Positions 15,910 to 23,708 of a DNA stretch of 40,875 nt are shown here, piece by piece. The stretch comes from JAVBLT01 sp031553315. GTDB taxonomy: Bacteria; Verrucomicrobiota; Kiritimatiellia; RFP12; DVOR01. The translations under genes and the position numbers were made by a program. The notes beneath the pieces were generated by a model that saw nothing but the letters and a program-made list of their open reading frames with translations, was not told where the DNA came from and made no database searches. The stretch covers positions 1 to 40,875 of the forward strand of contig JAVBLT010000045.1 in NCBI GenBank assembly GCA_031553315.1, written 5' to 3'. Within the stretch, counting starts at the first letter, position 1; every line of letters begins with the position of its first letter.

Positions 15910-16463
15910 CAGGCACTCGCAATCGCTTCGGCCATGACCGTTTCGGCCGCTTCCGAACCTTTAAGGCGGGTGATAATCGCCTTCGCAAACGCAAAGACCG
16001 AGCCCGGCCCCCTGGCGGAGATAATCGGGCCGTCGATCGCGACGGTTTCTTCCGTGTAGCCGTCGCCCAGGCGCTCAATCAGCGCCGGCGCCGGGAAGCC
16101 CGCCAGCCGGCGGCCCTCGGCCACGCCCGCCGCCGTGAGCACCACCGCGGGGGCGGCGCAAATCGCGGCCAGAAGTTTGCCGGAATCCACGCAGGCCCTG
16201 ACCATTTCCAGCACGGCGGGGGTCGAGGCCAACGCCTCCACCCCGCCCATGCCGCCGGGAATGATCAATCCTTCGAAATCCAATGGGTCTGCAAGCTCCC
16301 GGAGGCACAGGTCGGCCTCCACCGCAATCGTGTGCGCGCCGAGCACGAGCGGCGTGCGGTTGACGGTACAGGTTTTGACATTGATTTCCGCGCGGCGCAG
16401 CAGATCGAGCGTGCCGAGCGCCTCAATTTCCTCGAAACCATTTCCAAGCAGCAGAAGAAACAT
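15909..16463 (-). CDS. DJ-1/PfpI family protein
   Basis: The protein (184 aa) carries the DJ-1 fold signatures: GFEEIEA (acidic residue near position 12), LIIPGGMGG, and the nucleophile-elbow Cys C102 in AAICAAPAVV. It ends with SARGPGSVFAFAKAI. It is closest by eye to the YajL/DJ-1 branch. These small cytoplasmic proteins have been linked to oxidative and carbonyl stress protection; the exact activity is debated, and none is asserted here. AAGGAG lies about 8 bases before the ATG. It is the first gene of the run that continues with rpoN (TGATG overlap). Confidence 0.9.
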   Translation of the reverse strand: MFLLLLGNGFEEIEALGTLDLLRRAEINVKTCTVNRTPLVLGAHTIAVEADLCLRELADPLDFEGLIIPGGMGGVEALASTPAVLEMVRACVDSGKLLAAICAAPAVVLTAAGVAEGRRLAGFPAPALIERLGDGYTEETVAIDGPIISARGPGSVFAFAKAIITRLKGSEAAETVMAEAIASA

Positions 16464-16495
16464 GGCAAAATCTCCTTTTTATTTCACACCGGTGC

Positions 16496-16504
16496 TGATA
16501 TGCT
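16496..16504 (+). promoter_or_regulatory. Possible extended -10 for the cysteine-rich protein gene
   Basis: TG, one base, then TATGCT (16499-16504) forms an extended -10 pattern about 39 bases before the ATG at 16543. No convincing -35 was seen. Low confidence. Confidence 0.28.
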
Positions 16505-16542
16505 CTCCACATCGGCATGATTCTAACACAGAGGAGAAAACC

Positions 16543-16914
16543 ATGTCAAACCTCGCCCGGGAAATTACCTGCACCGCCTGCGGAAAGCACGCGCTCATCC
16601 GCCCCGAACCGATTTACGAGGGTTTCAAAAAAACCGGCGAGGCCTATGTCTGCACCGCCTGCGGCCACCGTTACCCCGATGCAGCCTCGACCCCTTTCTC
16701 CGCGCCGCGTCAATCTCCCGATCCTTTTTCCGCCGAGAAAACCGCCCTCCGGCGTGATCCGCTCGCGGGCCTTTTCGAGACCGACGAACCCCGCCGCCAT
16801 TCCTGCCTTTGGTGCCGCCACTGCGTGACGGCCGCCTTCGATCAGCGCTGCGGCTTCACCAACCGCCACACCGACCCGCTTGATTCCTGCGACCGTTTCG
16901 AGCAAAAACCTTAG
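16543..16914 (+). CDS. Small cysteine-rich (probable zinc-binding) protein
   Basis: This 123-residue protein has nine cysteines. Two CxxC knuckles (C10/C13 and C37/C40, in TCTACGKH and VCTACGHRY) look like one zinc-ribbon site. A second cluster (C88, C91, C94, C103, C116; CLWCRHC...CGF...DSC) may form another metal site. Between them is a Pro/Ser-rich linker. The ATG at 16543 has GAGGAG 6 bases upstream, so this start is well supported. I do not recognise the family beyond a zinc-ribbon look. The gene stands alone between divergent pfpI and convergent, nearly abutting (2-base gap) ASKHA gene. Confidence 0.82.
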   Translation: MSNLAREITCTACGKHALIRPEPIYEGFKKTGEAYVCTACGHRYPDAASTPFSAPRQSPDPFSAEKTALRRDPLAGLFETDEPRRHSCLWCRHCVTAAFDQRCGFTNRHTDPLDSCDRFEQKP

Positions 16915-16916
16915 AA

Positions 16917-18551
16917 CTAGGCGTCGGTTTCAGGAAAGAGCATGGCCTCGGCGTAGAGATCGGTGAAGGCGGGGTGGCGGCTGAGGTCGATGTGGCGGGT
17001 GCGGCGGCGGAGGGCTTCGGCGCGGCGGAGGGCGTGGTGGCTGAGAAGAACCATGCGGGCTCCGGCGAGGGAGGCGTTGCCGATAAAGGAGATGCGGTCG
17101 GGCGGAACGGGGGGGAGGAGGCCGGTGCGGATGGCGGAATCGCGGCGGATGTAGGTGCCGAAGGCGCCGGCGAGGAGGATGCGCTGGAGCCGGCGGGGTT
17201 CGAGGCCGGCTTCGGCGAGGAGGATGAGGGTGGCGGCGCGGATGGCGGCGGCGGCGAGCTGGTATTCGCGGATGTCGCGCTGATGGAGGTAAACGCCGGG
17301 GGCAAGCTGAAAGGCGGTCTCTTCTTCGGGGGTGAGGATGACGTTGACGCGGATTTCGGGGGCGAGGTCGGGGGGGAGCTCGTCGAAGGGGAGAATGCGG
17401 CCGGCGGCGTCGATCACGCCGAGGGTGAGAAGCTCGGAGATGGCGTCGATGAGGGCGGTGCCGCAGATGCCGCGGGGGGGGGCGTTGCCGATGGTGGAGG
17501 TGATGAGGCGGTTGCCTTCGGTGTAGACGTGGTCGATGGCGCCTTCGGCGGCTCGCATGCCTTGGCGGATGCGGGCGCCTTCGAAGGCGGGGCCGGCGGC
17601 GGTGGAGGAGGCGAGAATGCGGTCGGGGGTGAGGAGGATGATTTCGCCGTTGGTGCCGATGTCGATGAGGAGGGTGGGTTCGGCGAGGCGATCGAAGCCG
17701 GAAGCGAGCATGCCGGCGAGGGCGTCGCCGCCGATAAACCCGCCGATCTGGGGAAGCGAGGTGGCCTGGGCGGCCGGGGCGGCGTGGAGGCCGAGGGTGG
17801 CGGCGGGGTGGGTTTCGGCTTCGAGGAAGGCGGGGGCGAAGGGGATCTGGGCGAGGCCGGCGGGGTCGATGCCCAGGAGGATTTCCTGCATGGCAGTGTT
17901 GCCGGCGAAGGCGATGCGGCTGATCTGGCCGGGGGTGGCGCCGCAGGCTGCGCAAAGGCGGTCGATGAGGTCGTTCATGGAATCGGCGGCGGCCTGGCGG
18001 AGGGTGTGGAGGCGGGCGGGGTCGCGGCGAATGAGGGCGATGCGGGAGACGACGTCGTCTCCATATTGGATTTGCCGGTTGACGGTGGCGAGGGTGTCGC
18101 ACACGAGGCCGGTATCGAGCTCCACGAGGGAGGCGGCGAGGGTGGTGGTGCCCAGGTCAAAGGCCACGCCCAGGGTGCCGGCGGCGGCTTCGTTGAGCGC
18201 AATGGGGTCGGGCGCCTGGCCTTCGGTGAGGATGCGCAGCGTGGCGTGGGTTTCGCGATCGGTGAGGGGGGGGATGAACACATCGGCATCGGAATCGGGT
18301 CGTGTGCAGCAGGCGAGGCGCCAGCCTTCGGCCATTTCTTCCGGGGTGAGGCGGTGGGCGGAGCGCGCGCCGGAAACCTGGCCGGAGAGAATCTTCACGC
18401 GGCATTTTCCGCAGGTGCCGCCGGCGCCGCAGGGTGCGGGGATGAGGAGGCCGGCGTGGAGGGCGGCCTGGAGGAGGGTTTCGCCGGGGGCGGCCTGAAC
18501 CATGCGCCCGGCGGGGTGGAAGGTGATGCGGAAAACGGGTTCTTCGATCAT
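16917..18551 (-). CDS. 2Fe-2S ferredoxin-ASKHA protein (RACo/RamA-like, DUF4445)
   Basis: From the ATG at 18551 the protein is 544 aa. An N-terminal plant-type ferredoxin domain holds cluster ligands C41, C47 and C50 in PCGAGGTCGKC and the fourth Cys at 81 or 82 (RLACC). After a linker comes an ASKHA domain (from about 125) with GVAFDLGTTTLAASL (phosphate 1), IQYGDDVVSRI, LLIDIGTNGEI (phosphate 2) and GNASLAGA. This is the architecture of ATP-dependent reductive activators of corrinoid proteins (RACo, RamA), which re-reduce Co(II) in methyltransferase systems. No corrinoid protein or methyltransferase lies in the window, so the partner is elsewhere or the role differs. The start overlaps the DUF721 stop (ATGA 18548-18551). 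Confidence 0.88.
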   Translation of the reverse strand: MIEEPVFRITFHPAGRMVQAAPGETLLQAALHAGLLIPAPCGAGGTCGKCRVKILSGQVSGARSAHRLTPEEMAEGWRLACCTRPDSDADVFIPPLTDRETHATLRILTEGQAPDPIALNEAAAGTLGVAFDLGTTTLAASLVELDTGLVCDTLATVNRQIQYGDDVVSRIALIRRDPARLHTLRQAAADSMNDLIDRLCAACGATPGQISRIAFAGNTAMQEILLGIDPAGLAQIPFAPAFLEAETHPAATLGLHAAPAAQATSLPQIGGFIGGDALAGMLASGFDRLAEPTLLIDIGTNGEIILLTPDRILASSTAAGPAFEGARIRQGMRAAEGAIDHVYTEGNRLITSTIGNAPPRGICGTALIDAISELLTLGVIDAAGRILPFDELPPDLAPEIRVNVILTPEEETAFQLAPGVYLHQRDIREYQLAAAAIRAATLILLAEAGLEPRRLQRILLAGAFGTYIRRDSAIRTGLLPPVPPDRISFIGNASLAGARMVLLSHHALRRAEALRRRTRHIDLSRHPAFTDLYAEAMLFPETDA

Positions 18552-18949
18552 ATTTGGAGGCGGTTTCCGGGAATGAGGTGAATGTGGCGGAGGTCGCGTT
18601 CGCCGCCGATGGCGTCGCGCACGGCCTGTTCCATTTCGCGTTGCTTGAAACGGCGCAGCTCGAAGAGTTTGGCGCTGCCGGCGACTTCGACGTAGAGGGT
18701 GCCGGTTTCCCATTTCACGGGCCGGGTGCAGGCGGCGATCCCGGGCGGGAGAATCTGCGGCCAGCGGGCGGCCAGCGCATCGAGCCACGGCACGGCATCG
18801 ATTTTCAGGCGTTTGAGAATGGTTTCGATGGCGGGGGCGAGGGTGGTGTATTGGCGGCGGCCTTCGGGGGCATCGCGATCCCACGGCAAGTACCCGGAGG
18901 CGGCGTCGGGGTCGTAAACGTATTCAAAGGGGGAATCGTCGGTTTTCAT
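18548..18949 (-). CDS. DUF721 (DciA-like) protein
   Basis: The protein (133 aa) has a variable acidic N terminus (about 1-40), then LAPAIETILKRLKI, a WPQILPPGIAACTRPVKWETGTLYVEVAGSAKLFELRRFKQ core and a basic end. This matches DUF721, the domain found in the replicative-helicase loader DciA of many bacteria (W..i.Vg..ia.ht.p....g.L.V.v.s..w...L). A role in DnaB loading is plausible from the family but unproven for this copy. AGGA lies 9 bases before the ATG. It overlaps the ferredoxin-ASKHA gene, an odd pairing. Confidence 0.78.
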   Translation of the reverse strand: MKTDDSPFEYVYDPDAASGYLPWDRDAPEGRRQYTTLAPAIETILKRLKIDAVPWLDALAARWPQILPPGIAACTRPVKWETGTLYVEVAGSAKLFELRRFKQREMEQAVRDAIGGERDLRHIHLIPGNRLQI

Positions 18950-19014
18950 TTACTTTTTCCTGGCTATAAGGTAGCATAACGGTGTCAAAAGGCAAGGAAA
19001 AGGAACTTCTCGTC

Positions 19015-20208
19015 ATGAAAAAAGGCAATATGCTGATCGCCCAGAGCGGCGGTCCTTCGATGGTGATCAATCAAAGCCTGATCGGTGCGGTGGAGGCGGC
19101 GCTGGCGAGTGACCGCATCGGCGGCGTTTTCGGCGCGCTCCACGGGATTCAGGGCATTTTGGATGAACGCTTTATCGATTTCCGCAAAGAGAGCGCCGAA
19201 ACGCTCCGCAAAGTTGCCGCCACGCCCTCCTCGGCGCTGGGTTCCGTGCGCCGCAAGCCTTCGCCCGATGATTGCCGCGCCATTTTCGCGGTGCTGGCCA
19301 AGCTTGAAATCAGCTACTTTTTCTACATCGGCGGGAATGATTCCGCCGAAACCGCCCATATTATCAATGAAGCCGCCCGCGAGGCCGCTTATCCGCTCCA
19401 CTGTTTCCACATTCCCAAGACGATCGACAACGATCTCCTCGAAAACGACCACACGCCCGGCTTCGGCTCCGCGGCCCGTTTTGTGGCCTGCGCCGTGCGG
19501 GGCGACGATCTCGACAACCGCGCCCTGGGCGGTGTGAAGATCGATGTGATCATGGGGCGCCACGCCGGTTTCCTCACCGCCGCCGCCGCGCTCGCCCGCC
19601 AGGATCCAGGCGACGGCCCCCATCTGCTTTATTTCCCCGAGCGCCCCTTCTCAACCGATGCCTTTGTGGCCGATGTGGCCGATGCGATGAAGCGCTACGG
19701 GCGCTGCGTGATTGCCGTTTCGGAGGGTATCGGCGATGAAACCGGCGCCTCGATCATGGCCCGTTTTTCCAACGAGACCGATTCCCACGGCAATATCCAG
19801 CTCAGCGGAACGGGCGCGCTCGGCGATCTCCTTGCCGGGCTTGTGAAGGAGAAGCTCGGCATCAAACGCGTCCGGGCCGACACCTTCGGCTACATTCAGC
19901 GCTGCTTCGTGGGTTGCGCCTCGGAGACGGATTCCGCCGAAGCCCGCCAGGCCGGAGCGGCGGCGGTTCAGGCCGCGCTTTCCGGTTTGGAGAGCGGTTC
20001 GATCGCCCTTCGCCGCGAACCGGGCGATGTGTATAAAATCAATTTCGAGCCGGTGCCGCTGCGCGCCGTCTCCAAAAACACCCGCCATCTCCCGGATGCG
20101 TTCATTGCGCAGTCGGGGCACGATGTGACCGAAGAATTCCTCGCTTACGCCCGCCCCCTTGCAGGGGCCTTGCCGGAGACCGCCCGTTTTAAACAATTAA
20201 ACAATTGA
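19015..20208 (+). CDS. Phosphofructokinase, probably pyrophosphate-dependent
   Basis: From ATG 19015 the protein is 397 aa. QSGGPSMVINQSL begins the nucleotide fold at residue 10. GGNDS (106-110) and PKTIDNDL (134-141) are the diagnostic loops. In this superfamily the Asp of GG(D/N)D and the Lys of PKTIDND go with PPi rather than ATP as phosphoryl donor, so a reversible PPi:fructose-6-phosphate phosphotransferase is the best reading. The MGRHAGFL-type substrate motif (MGRHAGFLTAAAAL) is present. An upstream in-frame GTG (18982) would add 11 residues; the ATG is preferred because AAGGAA precedes it and the family starts at about that point. The metalloprotease gene follows 26 bases downstream. 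Confidence 0.9.
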   Translation: MKKGNMLIAQSGGPSMVINQSLIGAVEAALASDRIGGVFGALHGIQGILDERFIDFRKESAETLRKVAATPSSALGSVRRKPSPDDCRAIFAVLAKLEISYFFYIGGNDSAETAHIINEAAREAAYPLHCFHIPKTIDNDLLENDHTPGFGSAARFVACAVRGDDLDNRALGGVKIDVIMGRHAGFLTAAAALARQDPGDGPHLLYFPERPFSTDAFVADVADAMKRYGRCVIAVSEGIGDETGASIMARFSNETDSHGNIQLSGTGALGDLLAGLVKEKLGIKRVRADTFGYIQRCFVGCASETDSAEARQAGAAAVQAALSGLESGSIALRREPGDVYKINFEPVPLRAVSKNTRHLPDAFIAQSGHDVTEEFLAYARPLAGALPETARFKQLNN

Positions 20209-20234
20209 ACCGCACTCCCGAGAGGAGGCACCCC

Positions 20235-23200
20235 ATGAATCGTTTGCTTCGCGTTTTGTTATCCGCCGCCTGGGCCATCCGCATCGCTGGAAGTCTTTCA
20301 GCCGCTCCCTTTGAAAGGTGGTTCGAGCATACGCTCCAAGACGGAAGGACGGTGAAGATCCGGGGTGCGGGCGATGAATATTCCGCCGCCTTCGAAGATG
20401 CCGCCGGCTACACCATCCTTTGGGATGCCCCGGCCGGCGTTTACCGGTATGCCGTGCGCGATGCGCAAAGCGGCGCCCTTCTTCCCTCCGCGCTGATTCT
20501 CGGAAGCGCCGACCCGGCCGAAATCGCGCAGACCGTTTCGAAACCGCACTTGCGCGACACCTCCGAAACCCGGCGCGAGGCCATTCGCGCCCGCATCGCC
20601 GCCGATCCCACCCGCGAGGCGCGCGAAGCGCGCTGGAAAGCCATCCGCCAAGCCACCGCCGTGCGGGAAAAAGCCGCCGCCGAGGGCAGCCTCAAAGCGC
20701 CGCCTTTCTCGCCCACGATCGGCACGGTGACCGGTCTCACGCTGCTGATCGATTTTCCGATTCTCGACGCCGGGGGAAACGTCACCAACACCTTGGCGCA
20801 AACAGCGCACCCGGCCATCACCGGCGAAGTGCTCAACCAGTTTATCAACGGTGAAAACTTCACGAGCTTCGGCAATGCGGGTTCCGTGAGAAAGTATTAC
20901 GAGGATGTGTCAAACGGCAGACTGTGCGTGACCAATATTGTCATGGGCTATGTACTCGCGCCGCGGCCGAGAAGTCACTATGAGAATAACAGCGTCGACA
21001 ACGGCACAAACGCGCGTATTTTGATCGGCGATATTTTCACAGCGTTGAAAGCCCGCCCTGATTTCAGCACCGTGATTTATCCTCAGCTTCAGAAAATTTC
21101 CCGCAGTGGAGACTATTTCAAGGCGCTCAATATTTTTTTCGCGGGGCCTTCGGGGTCTGTCTGGTCTTATGGCCTCTGGGCCCACAAATGGGTTCTGGAA
21201 CCGGAACAGTTCAATCTCCTTCCCGTGACGGTCGACGGGGCGACGCGTTATTTTTACACCTATCAGATTTCCCCCATCACCTCCAATCCCGAAATCGGAA
21301 CCTTCTGCCATGAAAACGGCCACATGGTCTGCGCCTTTCCCGACATCTACGACTATGGCTACGACAGCGTCGGCGGAGCCGGTTACTACTGCCTCATGGG
21401 CAGCGGCGGCGATACAGGCAACCCCGTGCGGGTGTGCGCCTACCTTCGCGCCGCCGCCGGCTGGGTCACCCCTCAGGCCATTCCCCGAACCGGCGCAGGC
21501 ACGCTCGCCGTAACCGCCGGCGCCGATGCCGCCGATTCGGTCTGGAAATGGGCCAACCCGGCAAATGCAAACGAGTATTTTCTCATTGAAAACAGGAAAA
21601 AAATCAACCGGGATTCACAAATCAGCGGCGGAGGCATCTGCATCTGGCATGTGGATGAAGCGGGGGATCGCGACAACCAATCGCGCGGTTATAATTTCAA
21701 TAATGAAAATTACGAGGTCGGCTGTGAACAGGCCGACGGTCTCTTCCATTTTGAAAACGATGCGCTTTCCAACGATTCCCTCGATTTCTGGTTCGCCGGC
21801 AATACCGCCGGTTTTTTCCAAAACGCCTTCAATGACCTCACGACCCCCAACGCCCGCTGGTGGAGCGGTGCAGCCTCCGGCCTTTCCCTTTCCGGATTTT
21901 CTGAAAAAGGCAGCTCCATGACCTTTTCCCACGGCCCCGCCGCAGCTTCCGTTTCCCTTGAGGAAGCGGTTGACTGGCCTGGAGCCTTCACCTCGGGCGT
22001 GGGCGTGGCGTGGGTGGGTGAGCGCTTCCCCGAGTTTGCCGCCGACGGCAATGACTACGCCCGCAGCGGAATAATCCGAGACTATCAGGATTCCGTTCTC
22101 TCCATGACCCTCACCGGTCCCGGCGAGCTTTCCTTCCATTGGAATGTTTCCAGCGAACAGGATTACGATGTTTTCACCTTTACCGAAAACGGCACAGAGC
22201 GGATCAGGGCTTCGGGGACAAGAGGCACTTGGCAACGCGCCGCGGTGGTGGTTCCCGACAGTGAGCCGAGGACCTTCGTCTGGCGCTATGCCAAAGATGG
22301 ATCTCATTTCGACGGCATGGATTGCGCGATGCTCGACCGGCTTGTCTGGCGCGATTGGGATGCCGTTCAAAAACCGCTGATTGAGGATGTGACCGCCTTC
22401 TCGGAAAACAGCCGCACCATCGCGGCCGCGTTCCTGTTGCCCCGTGCCGGTTATGACGCAACTTCGGTTCTGGTGACGATGGAGATCTCCCGCCATGAGG
22501 ATTTCTCAACCCTTGACGCCGCCGCAAGCGCCACATGGTCCGCAAACGAACCCGATGCCGTTAAAACGCTGACCGCCACCGGCGCATTCACGTCCGGGAT
22601 CCCTTATTTTGTTCGCCTTGTCGCGCGAAACAACCTTGGCAAGACAGATGTGAGCGAAGCCGTTTCGGTGTTTTGCACGGTTTCGCTTGCCGAAAGCCTC
22701 GGCGCTTCGACCCGCTTCTTCGGCACAGGCGGCACTCAGCCCTGGGCCGTCACTCAAGGCATAGGGCACACCGGCAGTCAGGCGTGGTTCGCCCAGTCAG
22801 GCGCCATCGCCAACAACCAGCATTCCGAGATCGAAACCGCTGTTATCGGAAAAGGCACGCTGAGCTTCCGGTGGGCCTGTTCATCAGAAGAGGATTATGA
22901 CGAACTTCTCTTCATACAGGATGGCGAGGTTAAGGCGTTTATCAGCGGTGAAGCCGATTGGCGGCCCGTCACAATTTCCGTCAATACCGAGGGCCTTCAT
23001 CGCTTTGTCTGGCGTTATGAGAAAGACAGTTCGGAATCGGCAGGCGCCGACGCCGGTTATCTGGCCGCTTTTAAATGGGTTCCGATGGGAGCGCCGGTCT
23101 TCGATCTGCTGTTTGTTTCCGCCGCGGCCGACCGCGTGACCGTGAGAGCCGACGTGCAAACATTGGGAACGGCGGCCGCATCGGGCACGCTCATGCTGAC

Positions 23201-23666
23201 CTGTTCCCAGGCTCAGGCAACCAAACAGCTTTCCGCCGCGGGCTCCCATGACCTTACGCTCACCGGCCTTGAACCGAACACGGTCTACACGGTGAGCGGC
23301 GTGTTGGTCAATAACCTTGGCGTGATGATGCAGCACGAGCAGCCCTTGATTGTGATGACGGCCTCCTCGGCGCTGGCCGCGCCTTCCATCGGCCTTCCGG
23401 GCGGCGGGAACCCGCTTGGCTTCGCGGTCGGCACGGGCGGCGTGGAAACCTTCACCGTGGCGATCACCGACCCGGCGACCGGCGTGTATTACACACCCTT
23501 TATGGCTGCAACCCCCGGCGGAGCCTACACTGCCGGAGCGGCCAGCACCCTCGCTTCGGGGGAGGCATCGCTGATTCTGGCCGTGCCCACGCAAGGCGCC
23601 CCGCGCCTCTTCGTGAAGGTCGTCGCCTCAAGCACGCCCTTCGCGGCGGGTGATCCGCTGCCGTAA
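20235..23666 (+). CDS. Exported M6-like zinc metalloprotease with duplicated beta-sandwich domains
   Basis: The product (1143 aa) has a signal peptide (about 1-23, cleavage after SLSA). An M6-type N-terminal segment is followed by a catalytic domain with the zinc motif HENGH (H359-E360...H363), AFPDIYDYG and the CLMG turn. Downstream, two related modules of about 130 residues (about 573-705 and 818-948) share GELSFHW/GTLSFRW, SSEQDYD/SSEEDYD and FVWRY-K blocks, separated by fibronectin-III-like stretches. No C-terminal anchor was recognised, so it is probably secreted. The ATG at 20235 has a near-perfect GAGGAGG site; a longer frame starting at 20205 is rejected for that reason. Family members degrade extracellular proteins; the substrate is unknown. 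It ends at a strong terminator. Confidence 0.85.
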   Translation: MNRLLRVLLSAAWAIRIAGSLSAAPFERWFEHTLQDGRTVKIRGAGDEYSAAFEDAAGYTILWDAPAGVYRYAVRDAQSGALLPSALILGSADPAEIAQTVSKPHLRDTSETRREAIRARIAADPTREAREARWKAIRQATAVREKAAAEGSLKAPPFSPTIGTVTGLTLLIDFPILDAGGNVTNTLAQTAHPAITGEVLNQFINGENFTSFGNAGSVRKYYEDVSNGRLCVTNIVMGYVLAPRPRSHYENNSVDNGTNARILIGDIFTALKARPDFSTVIYPQLQKISRSGDYFKALNIFFAGPSGSVWSYGLWAHKWVLEPEQFNLLPVTVDGATRYFYTYQISPITSNPEIGTFCHENGHMVCAFPDIYDYGYDSVGGAGYYCLMGSGGDTGNPVRVCAYLRAAAGWVTPQAIPRTGAGTLAVTAGADAADSVWKWANPANANEYFLIENRKKINRDSQISGGGICIWHVDEAGDRDNQSRGYNFNNENYEVGCEQADGLFHFENDALSNDSLDFWFAGNTAGFFQNAFNDLTTPNARWWSGAASGLSLSGFSEKGSSMTFSHGPAAASVSLEEAVDWPGAFTSGVGVAWVGERFPEFAADGNDYARSGIIRDYQDSVLSMTLTGPGELSFHWNVSSEQDYDVFTFTENGTERIRASGTRGTWQRAAVVVPDSEPRTFVWRYAKDGSHFDGMDCAMLDRLVWRDWDAVQKPLIEDVTAFSENSRTIAAAFLLPRAGYDATSVLVTMEISRHEDFSTLDAAASATWSANEPDAVKTLTATGAFTSGIPYFVRLVARNNLGKTDVSEAVSVFCTVSLAESLGASTRFFGTGGTQPWAVTQGIGHTGSQAWFAQSGAIANNQHSEIETAVIGKGTLSFRWACSSEEDYDELLFIQDGEVKAFISGEADWRPVTISVNTEGLHRFVWRYEKDSSESAGADAGYLAAFKWVPMGAPVFDLLFVSAAADRVTVRADVQTLGTAAASGTLMLTCSQAQATKQLSAAGSHDLTLTGLEPNTVYTVSGVLVNNLGVMMQHEQPLIVMTASSALAAPSIGLPGGGNPLGFAVGTGGVETFTVAITDPATGVYYTPFMAATPGGAYTAGAASTLASGEASLILAVPTQGAPRLFVKVVASSTPFAAGDPLP

Positions 23667-23674
23667 AGGGCAAC

Positions 23675-23706
23675 AAAAAAGCCCCGGAATCACCGGGGCT
23701 TTTTTT
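23675..23706. terminator. Bidirectional rho-independent terminator
   Basis: A perfect 8-bp stem AGCCCCGG (23680-23687) and CCGGGGCT (23693-23700) with a 5-base loop is flanked by six A's on the left and seven T's on the right. It serves the metalloprotease gene (plus) and the convergent exported-protein/secretin operon (minus). Confidence 0.92.
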
Positions 23707-23708
23707 GT

